A DNA stretch of 64,000 bases from Flavihumibacter cheonanensis. GTDB lineage: Bacteria > Bacteroidota > Bacteroidia > Chitinophagales > Chitinophagaceae. The notes under the pieces are model-generated. The model was not told where the DNA came from. It made no database searches and worked only from the letters and a program-made list of their open reading frames with translations. Both the position numbers and the translations under genes were made by a program. Shown here in pieces: positions 35,055 to 43,508 of this stretch (positions are counted from its first letter, which is position 1; each line of letters begins with the position of its first letter). The stretch spans positions 1 to 64,000 of the forward strand of contig NZ_JAKRWF010000007.1 in the NCBI RefSeq assembly GCF_022352215.1, read 5' to 3'.

Positions 35055-36413
35055 TTACTGGTTCTTCGTGATGCTTTGCATCCAGATTCCAAGTTGGTTA
35101 CAACTTGCAAATTGTGGATCTATAACCAGGTGAAAGGTCGGGATCTTGCTTTTGAACCATTTGTCTACTGTTTCCATTTTCTTAATTTCCAAAGCGCGAT
35201 CCGCCACTTTATTATAATCGTCTTTCAGGTTTTCTCTATGTGGTTCCGTACGTGTTTTCAAGAATATCAGCCGAACACCCTTTTTGCCTCTTTCATCCGT
35301 ATAAACCAGTGGTTTACTAATGTCGCCGGGGTTCAATCCTTTAAGTGCAACAACAAGGTCTTTGTCCAACTGATCAATAGTACAATAAGAACCTGGACCA
35401 CATTGCTTCATTCCCCCCGTGAATTTTGATTCTTCTGATTCACTGAATTTGGAAACGGCTGCTCCAAAATCGTATTTATTAGCCAGCAGGTCACTGCGAA
35501 CAGAATCCAATTTTTCTACTGATGCATTAACCTCTGTATCCGTAATGGCGGGGATCCGAAGGATATGCCGAACAGTGGCATCATCACCGGCGCGGTTTAC
35601 CATCTGAATGATATGATAACCGAATTTTGATTTGAAAACTGGCGAAATCTGTCCTTCCCGCAGGCGAAACGCATTGCTGATGAAGGCAGGATCCATCTGT
35701 TTTTCAACACGGTTGATCTGGTACATCCCTCCGGTATTTTTACTACCCGGATCATCTGTATATAAACTTGCAAGGGTTTCAAATTTGGCTTTGCCAGATT
35801 CCACCTGTTGTTTATAATCATTCAGCTCTTCAATGGCATATAGTTCAAGATCACGGCTGGCTTTTGGATACATAACAATCTCGCCAATCTCAAGTTCGCT
35901 TTCATAGAACATAAGGCTATCGGTCGGGATCTTATCAAAATATTCCTTCACTTCGGTAGGGGTAATCTTAATATTGGCAACGATCTTATTCCTCATTAAT
36001 TCTGCGAGCCGACGTTCCCGGAAATTCTGGCGAAAATCTTCCTTGATCTGGTAAACGGTTCTGCCGGCAATTTGTTCCAGGGCTTCCTTGGAACCATACA
36101 TGGCGATGAACTGACGAACCTGGTTATCCAGCATTCCATCAATTTCTTCTTCGCTTACCACCAGGGAGTCTTTTTCGGCCTGTAATACCAGGGCCTTCTG
36201 TGCCAGCGCCTGTTCCATTACAAAGCATTCCGCATTCTCCGGAACCTGCTGTCCCTGGCGTTGGGCGTCCAGGATGGAATTTTTGATATCCGATTGCAAT
36301 ATGATCTTATCACCTACAACCCCGATTATTTTATCCGCCACCACTTTTCGGGTTTGCGCCTGGCTGTTCTGAAAAAACAGAAAAGCCACCAGCATTGAAC
36401 AGAAAATCCTCAT
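35055..36413 (-). CDS. SurA-like periplasmic peptidyl-prolyl isomerase
   Basis: A 452-residue protein with an SPI signal (MRIFCSMLVAFLFFQNSQAQ). Region 25-165 is the SurA N-terminal chaperone domain (KIIGVVGDKIILQSDIKNS, FRQNFRERRLAELMRNKIV). Two parvulin domains follow: the first with ELEIGEIVMYPKAS, FETLASLYTDDPGSKNTGGMYQINRVEKQMDPAFISNAFRLREGQISPVFKSKFGYHIIQM, the second with VRHILRIPAITD and KFSESEESKFTGGMKQCGPG. SurA guides unfolded outer-membrane beta-barrels to BAM, so it would serve SusC-type proteins too. It lies downstream of infB, separated by terminators, and is presumably a separate unit. Confidence 0.9.
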   Translation of the reverse strand: MRIFCSMLVAFLFFQNSQAQTRKVVADKIIGVVGDKIILQSDIKNSILDAQRQGQQVPENAECFVMEQALAQKALVLQAEKDSLVVSEEEIDGMLDNQVRQFIAMYGSKEALEQIAGRTVYQIKEDFRQNFRERRLAELMRNKIVANIKITPTEVKEYFDKIPTDSLMFYESELEIGEIVMYPKASRDLELYAIEELNDYKQQVESGKAKFETLASLYTDDPGSKNTGGMYQINRVEKQMDPAFISNAFRLREGQISPVFKSKFGYHIIQMVNRAGDDATVRHILRIPAITDTEVNASVEKLDSVRSDLLANKYDFGAAVSKFSESEESKFTGGMKQCGPGSYCTIDQLDKDLVVALKGLNPGDISKPLVYTDERGKKGVRLIFLKTRTEPHRENLKDDYNKVADRALEIKKMETVDKWFKSKIPTFHLVIDPQFASCNQLGIWMQSITKNQ

Positions 36414-36437
36414 AATTTAATTAATCATATTAAAGAT

Positions 36438-36462
36438 AACACAGGAGACCAGCTCCTGTGTT
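36438..36462. other. 10-bp inverted repeat upstream of the SurA-like gene
   Basis: AACACAGGAG (36438-36447) and CTCCTGTGTT (36453-36462) with a 5-base spacer. It lies 24 bases upstream of the ATG and could be an operator or the leader's hairpin. There is no T-run, so it is not called a terminator. Confidence 0.5.
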
Positions 36463-36481
36463 AGGTGATTCGTTTTTTAAC

Positions 36482-36549
36482 AAAAAAAGTGAAACGTGAG
36501 AAGTGAGAAGTGTTTTTCTTTTCACATCTCACGTCTCACATCTCACTTT
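36482..36549 (-). terminator. Long GA/TC hairpin terminator of the infB operon
   Basis: A 27-bp stem (36486-36512 with 36523-36549, four mismatches), built of GTGAGA/TCTCAC units, with a 10-base T-rich loop. It begins two bases after the infB stop, and seven T follow on the minus strand. It is unusually long for a terminator. Confidence 0.8.
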
Positions 36550-36551
36550 CT

Positions 36552-39500
36552 TTAGAGCGTACGTTTTACTTCCTCTTCCTCAATGGCCACGATGGTATCA
36601 CCCACCTGAACATCGCTGAAGTTTTTAAGTGTTAAACCGCACTCGTAGTTATTGTTTACTTCTTTTACGTCGTCTTTAAAGCGTTTCAGGCTGCCCAGTT
36701 CTCCAAAGGCTCCTTCCGTTCTTGGGTAAATAAGTACCCCATCTCGGTAGAGACGCACTTTGCTGTCGCGTTTGATCTTTCCTTCAGTAACAAAACATCC
36801 CGCAACGGTAGCCTTGTCGAACTTGTACACTTCGCGCACTTCCACGGTAGCCACTTCTTTCTCCTGCACCTTGGGTTCCAACATACCCTCCATCGCGCTC
36901 TTGATTTCTTCAATCGCGTTGTAGATGATCGAGTAGGTCTTGATTTCAACCCCTTCGTTTTCTGCCAAGCGAGCTGCCTGTGAAGATGCCCGAACGTTAA
37001 ATCCAATCAGGATCGCATCCGAAGCAGTTGCCAGCAATACATCACTTTCGGTAATCGCACCAACTGCTTTGTGTACCACGTTCACGGCAATTTCTTCCGT
37101 ACTCAGTTTGATCAGGGAGTCGGAAAGGGCTTCTACGGAACCATCCACATCACCTTTGATAATCAGGTTGAGCTGCTTAAAGTTGCCCAGTGCCAGACGG
37201 CGACCGATTTCATCCAGGGTAATATGTTTCTTCGTACGGATGCCCTGTTCGCGCAGGATTTGCGCCCTGCGGTTGGCCACTTCCTTGGCTTCTGATTCAT
37301 CTTCAAATACGCGGAAGGTTTCACCGGCCTGAGGCGCTCCGTTCAAGCCGAGTATGAGAACCGGCGTGGAAGGAGGTGCAACCTCGAGTTTTTTGTTCCG
37401 CTCATTGAACATGGCTTTGATTCGGCCATAGAATTGACCGGACACCACCAGATCACCCTGTTTCAGGGTACCGTTCTGCACGAGTACGGTAGCCACAAAG
37501 CCTCTTCCCTTATCCAGGGAGGCTTCGATCACACTACCATTCGCTTCCCGGTCGGGGTTTGCTTTCAGATCCAGCAATTCCGCTTCCAGCAGTACTTTTT
37601 CCAGCAGGAGATCCACATTCAAGCCACTTTTCGCACTCAGTTCCTGGCTCTGGAATTTACCACCCCATTCTTCTACCAGGATGTTCATACCTGCCAGCTG
37701 TTCGTATATTTTCTGCGGATTGGCTCCGTCTTTATCTATTTTGTTGATCGCAAAGATCATTGGCACCCCTGCAGCTTGCGCGTGGGAGATAGCTTCCCTG
37801 GTTTGGGGCATCACCGCATCATCTGCCGCAATCACAATAATTGCGATATCTGTTACCTTGGCACCGCGGGCACGCATAGCAGTAAAGGCTTCGTGACCAG
37901 GCGTATCCAGGAAAGCGATTTTTTTATCATTTGGAAGGTCTACTGTGTACGCACCGATGTGCTGGGTGATTCCACCGGCTTCACCACCTACTACGTTGGC
38001 ACTACGGATATAGTCGAGCAGGGAGGTTTTACCATGGTCAACGTGCCCCATGATGGTAACAATCGGCGGACGAGGTTTCATATCTTCCGGATCGTCTACA
38101 ATTTCTTCTTCGTCCATTGAGTCCGCATCATCCACACCAATGAATTCCACGTTGAAACCGAATTCGCTTGCCACGAGTTCAATCACTTCCGCATCCAGGC
38201 GCTGGTTGATGGACACCATCATACCCAGTCCCATACATTTACCGATCACTTCCGCATAACTTACATCCATCAGCGAAGCAAGCTCACTTACGCTGATAAA
38301 CTCAGTCACCTGCAGGGTCATGTCTTGTGCATCTGCACCTTCCATTTCCGCCATGCCGGCGCGTTTTTCACGGAGGCGGCGAGTTTTCATACCGCGACCA
38401 CCTTTCTGGGAACCACCGCTCCCAGCCATTTTGGCCTGGGTCTGGCGGATTTTTTCCTGTATTTCTTTCTGATCGATTTCTTTTACCTCACGTGGCTGGT
38501 TGCGTTGCTGACCTCCACGGCCACCTTGCTGTCCACCTCTGCCACCCTGCTGGCCGCCCTGGCCGGGTCGCTGGAAGCGATTACCGCCCTGTTGACCACC
38601 CTGGCCGCCACGGAAACCACCACCCTGCTGCTGACCACTGGCCTGCTGACGGGTGATATTTTCTCCTTTTTTATCGATCGGGATGCGTTTGCGCTTGCGC
38701 TTTTCATCATGACCCGCACCTGCACCAGCAGCAGGACCAGCTGCTTTTGGACGGGTATCGCTGTCCACGGGTAGCTGAATCTTACCCAGGATCTTCGGTC
38801 CGGTCAGGCGCTCAGCCTGAATATTTTCAATAGCTGGTGGCAGTTCATTTTCCTCTTCCTGGGTTGCTGGAGCAATTTCAGGGTTTTTAACCTCAGCCGG
38901 TTCCTCTGTTTTCACCGCTTCGGGTTTAACTGGTTCTTTAACCGGTTCAGGAGCAGGTTTTTCCGCTACCGGGGCTTTCTCTACCTGCTTTTTAATTGTT
39001 TTTTTCGGGCGAGTTGAAGAATCAATGGCAGACAGATCAATCTTGTCAACAATTTTTGGCCCTTCGATAGCCGGACCGCTTGCCTTTGCAGGCTCTTCTT
39101 CCACAACCTCAGGCTTTTCAGGCTGAGGTTCCTCTTTGGGACTAACCGGCTCAGGTTGAGCAGCTACTGGTTCCGGAGCAGTTTCTTCTTTTACCTTTTC
39201 CTTCGCAGGAGCAGCCACTTCAGGTGCAGGCTCAGGTTCAGCTACAACAGGCTTTTCTGCTGCAGGTTCTGTTTTCTTGGAATCCTTACGAAAAACGAGT
39301 TCTTCCTCTTCTTTTTTCTTTTTTTCCTGCACATTGCCTTTGGGCAGGTCGATCTGGTCGCTTTTGATCTTTGCCACTTTATCGCTCTGGAACTCACGCT
39401 GGAGGGCATTGTACATGTCTTCCGTGAGTTTGGAAGTGGGCTTCAGTTCATCACGATCAAATCCTTTGCTCACCAGGAAATCCACAAGGGTGTCCTTGCC

Positions 39501-39554
39501 GATGTTGAATTCCTTGGCGGCGGCCATCAATCTAGGTGTTGTTGTTTCTGCCAT
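36552..39554 (-). CDS. infB: Translation initiation factor IF-2
   Basis: A 1000-residue IF-2. The N-terminal IF2_N helices ([27 protein letters not shown]) are followed by a long Glu/Pro/Lys/Ala-rich linker and, about residues 310-360, a Gly/Gln/Arg-rich tract ([15 protein letters not shown]). The G domain has GHVDHGKT at 503-510 (G1), [15 protein letters not shown] (G3) and NKIDK (G4), then domains II-IV with [18 protein letters not shown]. It places fMet-tRNA on the 30S subunit as a GTPase. It lies 50 bases after nusA and is followed by a strong terminator. Confidence 0.98.
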   Translation of the reverse strand: MAETTTPRLMAAAKEFNIGKDTLVDFLVSKGFDRDELKPTSKLTEDMYNALQREFQSDKVAKIKSDQIDLPKGNVQEKKKKEEEELVFRKDSKKTEPAAEKPVVAEPEPAPEVAAPAKEKVKEETAPEPVAAQPEPVSPKEEPQPEKPEVVEEEPAKASGPAIEGPKIVDKIDLSAIDSSTRPKKTIKKQVEKAPVAEKPAPEPVKEPVKPEAVKTEEPAEVKNPEIAPATQEEENELPPAIENIQAERLTGPKILGKIQLPVDSDTRPKAAGPAAGAGAGHDEKRKRKRIPIDKKGENITRQQASGQQQGGGFRGGQGGQQGGNRFQRPGQGGQQGGRGGQQGGRGGQQRNQPREVKEIDQKEIQEKIRQTQAKMAGSGGSQKGGRGMKTRRLREKRAGMAEMEGADAQDMTLQVTEFISVSELASLMDVSYAEVIGKCMGLGMMVSINQRLDAEVIELVASEFGFNVEFIGVDDADSMDEEEIVDDPEDMKPRPPIVTIMGHVDHGKTSLLDYIRSANVVGGEAGGITQHIGAYTVDLPNDKKIAFLDTPGHEAFTAMRARGAKVTDIAIIVIAADDAVMPQTREAISHAQAAGVPMIFAINKIDKDGANPQKIYEQLAGMNILVEEWGGKFQSQELSAKSGLNVDLLLEKVLLEAELLDLKANPDREANGSVIEASLDKGRGFVATVLVQNGTLKQGDLVVSGQFYGRIKAMFNERNKKLEVAPPSTPVLILGLNGAPQAGETFRVFEDESEAKEVANRRAQILREQGIRTKKHITLDEIGRRLALGNFKQLNLIIKGDVDGSVEALSDSLIKLSTEEIAVNVVHKAVGAITESDVLLATASDAILIGFNVRASSQAARLAENEGVEIKTYSIIYNAIEEIKSAMEGMLEPKVQEKEVATVEVREVYKFDKATVAGCFVTEGKIKRDSKVRLYRDGVLIYPRTEGAFGELGSLKRFKDDVKEVNNNYECGLTLKNFSDVQVGDTIVAIEEEEVKRTL

Positions 39555-39604
39555 TCGTTCTTTTTGCGTCTGCCCCTGCAGACCTTATTTTTCTTGTTCG
39601 AAAC

Positions 39605-40852
39605 TTATTCTTTTTCGAACTCAGCCTCGAGGACTTTCTTCACATCTTCGATCGTTTCACGCTCAAGGTCGGTTCTTCTCTCTAATTCGTCAACAGTCAG
39701 GTCCAAAACGCTGCGTGCGGTATCACAGCCAATGCGTTTTAATTCATCAATAACCCAAGTTTCAATTTCATCGCTGAATTCATCCAGGTCAATATCGTAT
39801 TCTTCAGGTTCTCCTTCATTATCCCGGAACACATCGATGGTTAGGCTGGTCAGTTCCTGAGCCAGTTTAATATTAACACCCTTACGTCCGATAGCCAGGG
39901 ATACCTGGTCGGGTTTCAGGAAAACATTCACATGGTGCTTTTCGTTGTCCAGCTCCATACTGGTGATCTTTGCCGGCGTCAATGCCCGCTGGATCAGGAG
40001 TTGCATGTTGGTAGTGTAGTTGATCACATCGATGTTCTCATTCTTGAGTTCGCGAACGATTCCGTGAATCCGGCTGCCCTTCATACCTACGCAGGCACCC
40101 ACCGGGTCAATGCGATCATCGTAAGACTCAACCGCCACTTTGGCTCTTTCGCCCGGTTCACGGACGATTTTCTTAATAACGATCAAACCATCAAAGATCT
40201 CCGGCACTTCAATTTCAAGCAATTTAGCTAAGAAAGACGGACTGGTACGTGATAAAATGATTACGGGTGAATTATTTTTTAATTCCACCTTCTTAACCAC
40301 GGCCCGGATAGTCTCCCCTTTTTTGAAATAATCCTGAGGGATTTGCTCGCTTTTAGGCAGGATCAGTTCGTTTCCTTCCTCATCCAGGAGCAGGATTTCC
40401 TTTTTCCAAACCTGGTAAACTTCCGCATTGATGATCTCTCCAACACGGTCGCCGTATTTTTTAACCAGGACGTTCTTTTTGAGATCGCTGATCCGGCTGG
40501 CAAGTGTTTGTTTGGCGGCCAGGATAGCCCGGCGGCCGAAGTCCAGGATTTCGACTGTTTCATACAGCTCTTCCCCAACTTCATAATCTGGTTCAATCTT
40601 TACGGCATCGCTGTAGGCGATTTCAGCCAGTGGATCTTCCACTGCGCCATCTTCTACGATCGTCCTTCTCCGAAAAATTTCAAGATCACCCTTTTCTGCG
40701 TTTACGATTACATCGAAGTTGTCATCACTTCCGTATTTTTTTCGCAAAAGGGTTTTAAACACATCTTCCACCACTTTCATCATCGTAGGACGATCGATAT
40801 TCTCCGCCTCTTTAAAATCCTGGAATGCTTCAATCAAATTGATACTTGCCAT
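39605..40852 (-). CDS. nusA: Transcription elongation/termination factor NusA
   Basis: A 415-residue NusA. The N-terminal RNA polymerase-binding domain (NLIEAFQDFKEAENIDRPTMMKVVEDVFKTLLRKKYG) precedes the S1 domain (AEVYQVWKKEILLLDEEGNELILPKSEQIPQDYFKKGETIRAVVKKV), followed by KH1 (LEIEVPEIFDGLIVIKKIVREPGERAKVAVES, CVGMKGSRIHGIVREL) and KH2 (VSLAIGRKGVNIKLAQELT), and a C-terminal helix-hairpin-helix tail. NusA controls pausing, termination and antitermination. It starts 11 bases after rimP, and its mRNA may be autoregulated through the leader hairpin upstream of rimP. Confidence 0.98.
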   Translation of the reverse strand: MASINLIEAFQDFKEAENIDRPTMMKVVEDVFKTLLRKKYGSDDNFDVIVNAEKGDLEIFRRRTIVEDGAVEDPLAEIAYSDAVKIEPDYEVGEELYETVEILDFGRRAILAAKQTLASRISDLKKNVLVKKYGDRVGEIINAEVYQVWKKEILLLDEEGNELILPKSEQIPQDYFKKGETIRAVVKKVELKNNSPVIILSRTSPSFLAKLLEIEVPEIFDGLIVIKKIVREPGERAKVAVESYDDRIDPVGACVGMKGSRIHGIVRELKNENIDVINYTTNMQLLIQRALTPAKITSMELDNEKHHVNVFLKPDQVSLAIGRKGVNIKLAQELTSLTIDVFRDNEGEPEEYDIDLDEFSDEIETWVIDELKRIGCDTARSVLDLTVDELERRTDLERETIEDVKKVLEAEFEKE

Positions 40853-40863
40853 AGTAGTGTTAT

Positions 40864-41334
40864 TTAGAATACTACCTGAATTTTGGTTTGTTTTATATTG
40901 TCAAATAAGAGGGAGTGAGTGATCACTTCCTTTTTTTTGTTTTTCCCTTTTTTTTCTTCCACCACGCAACCATCTTCGGTTACATCCAGCAGTTTACCAT
41001 TCAACTGGCTGCCATCCTGAAAAGTAATATCTACCATCCGGCCGATATTTTTCCTGTACTGGCGCCAGAGTTTCAGCGGCTCATCCAATCCGGGGGAGGA
41101 AACCTCCAGGGAGAAATCGCCTTCCGGAAACCATCCTGCTTCTTCAATTTTCTTATACAGTGCGCGGTTAAAATTCACACAGCGGGCGATGGACATTCCT
41201 GAATCTGCATCCAGGAAAACCTTGAAATTGTTGGTGGGCTTGATTCGAACCTCCACCAAAAAACAGTCGGAGTCTCCTTCCAGCAATTCATTCATGAATT
41301 GCCCAACCGCCTGTATATATGTTTCATTTGCCAC
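40864..41334 (-). CDS. rimP: Ribosome maturation factor RimP
   Basis: A 156-residue RimP used in 30S subunit assembly. Residues match the family: FLVEVRIKPTNNFKVFLDADSGMSIARCVNFNRALYKKIEE, GDFSLEVSSPGLDEPLKLWRQYRKNIGRMVDI and QDGSQLNGKLLDVTEDGCVVEEKK. The GTG at 41334 is chosen. An in-frame ATG 102 bases upstream would translate the leader hairpin and give a protein longer than usual, while the next internal ATG removes part of the conserved N-terminal domain. First gene of the rimP-nusA-infB operon. Confidence 0.92.
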   Translation of the reverse strand: MANETYIQAVGQFMNELLEGDSDCFLVEVRIKPTNNFKVFLDADSGMSIARCVNFNRALYKKIEEAGWFPEGDFSLEVSSPGLDEPLKLWRQYRKNIGRMVDITFQDGSQLNGKLLDVTEDGCVVEEKKGKNKKKEVITHSLLFDNIKQTKIQVVF

Positions 41335-41365
41335 GCTGCCTGGTTTGTGAATTTCGAAAATAGAA

Positions 41366-41389
41366 GAAGGGAACGCTTCCGTTCCCTTC
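41366..41389 (-). promoter_or_regulatory. Leader hairpin of the rimP-nusA-infB operon
   Basis: A perfect 10-bp stem (GAAGGGAACG, 41366-41375, with 41380-41389) and a 4-base loop, between the promoter and the rimP start. On the minus strand TTCTATTTTCG follows, which could act as an attenuator. NusA-dependent control of this operon is known in other bacteria; here it is inference. Confidence 0.5.
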
Positions 41390-41409
41390 CTTTGTTTCTT
41401 TTTCCGATG

Positions 41410-41442
41410 CAAATGTACGGTAAAAGGCCTATACAATCCAAA
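41410..41442 (-). promoter_or_regulatory. Promoter of the rimP-nusA-infB operon
   Basis: On the minus strand TTTG (41439-41442), 21 bases, then TACATTTG (41410-41417), a full TAnnTTTG match. Distance to the rimP GTG is 75 bases, which leaves room for the leader hairpin. Confidence 0.5.
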
Positions 41443-41499
41443 TGTGTGGTTCAGGCTGTTGACCGGGGAAGATTAACAAATAAAAACGGCCTGAGATCG

Positions 41500-41507
41500 T
41501 ACCTTTG
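41500..41507 (+). promoter_or_regulatory. Candidate -7 box for the DUF4834 gene
   Basis: TACCTTTG is a full match to TAnnTTTG, only seven bases before the ATG at 41515, so the transcript would have almost no leader. No TTTG at the right -33 distance was seen. Confidence 0.35.
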
Positions 41508-41514
41508 ACAGGCT

Positions 41515-41781
41515 ATGTTAAAAACTGTATTATTACTGTTATTGGCGTACATCGCGTATAAGTTTATTTTCGGATTTGTAATTCCTGTTACCCGGGCTAC
41601 CCGGAATGTGCGTCGCCAATTCAAGGCCGCCCAGGAAGAAATGGCTGCCCGCATGCAGGAGCAGCAGGGCTTTGGTCCTTATGGTGCAAATCCGCAGGGC
41701 GCAACTTCTGCCAATCCACGCACGGATGCCGGGAAACCCGCTTCCAAAGGTGACTATATTGAGTTTGAGGAGGTGAAGTAG
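41515..41781 (+). CDS. DUF4834 family membrane-anchored protein
   Basis: An 88-residue protein with one N-terminal membrane helix (LKTVLLLLLAYIAYKFIFGFVIPV), a basic amphipathic segment (TRATRNVRRQFKAAQEEMAARMQEQQGF), a Gly/Ala/Asn-rich linker and the conserved end GDYIEFEEVK. This layout is that of the Bacteroidota DUF4834 family, whose function is unknown. Divergent from rimP and convergent with the HAD gene across a 206-base purine/pyrimidine-rich gap. Confidence 0.85.
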   Translation: MLKTVLLLLLAYIAYKFIFGFVIPVTRATRNVRRQFKAAQEEMAARMQEQQGFGPYGANPQGATSANPRTDAGKPASKGDYIEFEEVK

Positions 41782-41785
41782 GGAA

Positions 41786-41985
41786 AAGGAGACAACGGAA
41801 ACTGGTGACAAAGGAGACGGGAGGAATGGAAGAGGGGACAAGGGAAACTGGAGACTCACTCTCCCAACTACCGTAAAAAGGCCAATATGTGACGATACAA
41901 GAGTGTATGGAAGGGTTGGGAATTCCTTCGCAGGGTCAGACGTCTCACGTCTGACGTCTGACATTTCACTTTTCACCTTTCACTT
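41786..41985. repeat. Purine-rich then pyrimidine-rich low-complexity region
   Basis: After the DUF4834 stop, GGAAACTGG(T/A)GAC recurs (about 41799 and 41843) in a GA-rich stretch, with the 17-mer shared with 18878-18894. From 41937 the strand becomes TC-rich with TCAGACGT/ACGTCTGA inverted units and TTTCAC repeats. It lies between converging genes and probably acts as a two-way 3' end. Confidence 0.6.
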
Positions 41986-41987
41986 CC

Positions 41988-42602
41988 TCATATCCCCAGA
42001 TCCAGCACTGTTTCCCCGTTTGTCAGGAAAATTCCTTTCATACCCACCTGTTGAGCGCCTTCGATGTTGGTTTTGGTATCATCGATAAAGATGGCAGTTG
42101 CCGGATTGATATTGGCATCTCTGATCAGTGCCTCAAAAGCATCTACATAAGGTTTTCGTTTACCCAGCAGATGAGAATAATAGGCTTTTTCAAAATGCAG
42201 ATCGAAGGGTTTGCCGGGAAATTCGGCACTGAATTTTAATTGGAAAGCTTCGTGGTGGATGCTATTCGTATTACTGAACAAAAATACACGGTACCGGTTT
42301 TCCAGGCTACGGAGCCACTCAATTCTCTCGGGTGGGAAATCCAGCAACATGGCATTCCAGGCAGTTGTAATCGTTTCATCATCCACATCCAGACCGGTTT
42401 CTTTACGGAAATAGGTGAAAAATTCCTGCTCCGAAACGACTCCCGTTTCCAATTGCTCAAACAGAGGAGAAGCCTTATACTGTGAAAAATATTGATGAAA
42501 ATTAGTGAGCCCGATGGATTCGAATGCTTTTTCTGTGGCTTCAAAACTGATATTCAATAACACGCCACCCAAATCCAGGATAATGGTTTCTATCTTTTCC
42601 AT
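41988..42602 (-). CDS. HAD superfamily (subfamily IA) phosphatase-like
   Basis: A 204-residue cytoplasmic protein: IILDLGGVLLN is motif I (first Asp as nucleophile, the second acidic replaced by Gly as in many HAD-IA members), VFLFSNTNSIHHEAF motif II, and KRKPYVDAFEALIRDANINPATAIFIDDTKTNIEGAQQVGMKGI motifs III and IV. The cap helices lie between residues 15 and 85. It probably removes phosphate from a sugar phosphate or similar metabolite. It is last in the minus-strand series, 33 bases after DUF1080; whether it belongs to the polysaccharide locus is unclear. Confidence 0.9.
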   Translation of the reverse strand: MEKIETIILDLGGVLLNISFEATEKAFESIGLTNFHQYFSQYKASPLFEQLETGVVSEQEFFTYFRKETGLDVDDETITTAWNAMLLDFPPERIEWLRSLENRYRVFLFSNTNSIHHEAFQLKFSAEFPGKPFDLHFEKAYYSHLLGKRKPYVDAFEALIRDANINPATAIFIDDTKTNIEGAQQVGMKGIFLTNGETVLDLGI

Positions 42603-42635
42603 AGCCTAAAGGTACAACATATGAGTTAGGTACTG

Positions 42636-43430
42636 TTAGCGCCGAAGGATTCGGATCGCAACGCGACGAAAATCAATCTCCTGGCCTTCCGACTGAAGTG
42701 CGATAAATCCTTTTTTCAGGGGAGTTCCATCAATTTTGATGGCGGGGTTGAAATTATTTACCACACCCCCACCGATTTGCGGTTTAGAATACTGCAGAAC
42801 GGTATCACCATTAATGATGTGTTTAATAAGGCTATCTCCCAAAACAATAGCTTCCGCAGTTACCCATTGATCTCCATCAAAGGTTTTCGACCTGGAGTCA
42901 ATACAATGCCGGGTATCCAGCTTGCCTTCGTATTCCACATTGGTGCCGGGCGTACAGAGGTTACCGGTAGTACGGGGCTTACCATCACCCAACCCGCCCA
43001 GGAATTGCATTTCGATGGAGATGGGCCAATCCTGGTCTTTCAACATGGTGCGGGGGTCCTGGGAATGCAGCATTACCCCACTGTTACGATAGGTATAACC
43101 CGGTGCATCTTCCTTGAATTTTCCAGTAAATCTATATTCAACCAGCAAGTGATAGTGCGAAAAAGGACGTTTGAAATACAAATGCGCAAACTGGTCATTA
43201 TAAGCACCATACTGATCATACCGAACCTTAATAAGACCATCCTCCACCCGGAAAGTATTTCCAAAATTCACTCCCACATCGTGATGATTCACCTTTACGA
43301 TCCAGTTGCGGATATGCTTGCCATTGAAGAGTTCTATCCACTTCTTTTCATCAGAGCCATGCTGTGAAAAGGAGCAGACGAAGACCAGCAACGCAATCGG
43401 TGCTACCGAAAAAAGCCTGTAACGGTTCAT
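42636..43430 (-). CDS. DUF1080 (3-keto-disaccharide hydrolase-type) exported protein
   Basis: A 264-residue protein with a signal (RLFSVAPIALLVFVCSFSQ) and the concanavalin-like PF06439 fold: KKWIELFNGKHIRNWIVK, NTFRVEDGLIKVRYDQ, YHLLVEYRF, YRNSGVMLHSQDP, WPISIEMQFLGG, WVTAEAIVLGDSLIKHIINGDTVLQYSKPQIGG and PLKKGFIALQSEGQEIDFRRVAIRIL. PF06439 is named 3-keto-disaccharide hydrolase, and members are linked to cleavage of glycosides oxidised at C3. It follows GH3 by 78 bases and is in the same strand and probably the same locus as the GMC and Gfo/Idh/MocA genes, which could supply the oxidised substrate. The reaction in this organism is inferred. Confidence 0.88.
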   Translation of the reverse strand: MNRYRLFSVAPIALLVFVCSFSQHGSDEKKWIELFNGKHIRNWIVKVNHHDVGVNFGNTFRVEDGLIKVRYDQYGAYNDQFAHLYFKRPFSHYHLLVEYRFTGKFKEDAPGYTYRNSGVMLHSQDPRTMLKDQDWPISIEMQFLGGLGDGKPRTTGNLCTPGTNVEYEGKLDTRHCIDSRSKTFDGDQWVTAEAIVLGDSLIKHIINGDTVLQYSKPQIGGGVVNNFNPAIKIDGTPLKKGFIALQSEGQEIDFRRVAIRILRR

Positions 43431-43450
43431 GCGTCAAAGCTAACTATTTT

Positions 43451-43501
43451 ACTCCGCTTTGGCAGATGGCACCGGACAAGTGGCATCCGCCGAGGCGGAG
43501 T
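43451..43501. repeat. Decayed copy of the REP-type palindrome
   Basis: Between GH3 and DUF1080. Outer arms ACTCCGC (43451-43457) and GCGGAGT (43495-43501) enclose GGCACCGGACAAGTGGC, which matches the palindrome's centre and right arm GGCACCGGACGGGTG with two mismatches. Confidence 0.45.
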
Positions 43502-43508
43502 GGAGGGA

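Noticed and set aside
37759-37780. Possible sigma-54 promoter (TGGCAC with a nearby TTGC)
   Set aside because: The spacing between the two elements does not fit the -24/-12 rule and the site lies inside infB.
37434-38120. 228-residue open frame on the plus strand opposite infB
   Set aside because: It lies entirely antisense to the conserved IF-2 G domain; the open frame is a by-product of codon use and has no family pattern or leader.
41335-41436. N-terminal extension of RimP to the upstream ATG
   Set aside because: It would translate the leader hairpin and make RimP longer than is usual; the GTG at 41334 gives the expected size.
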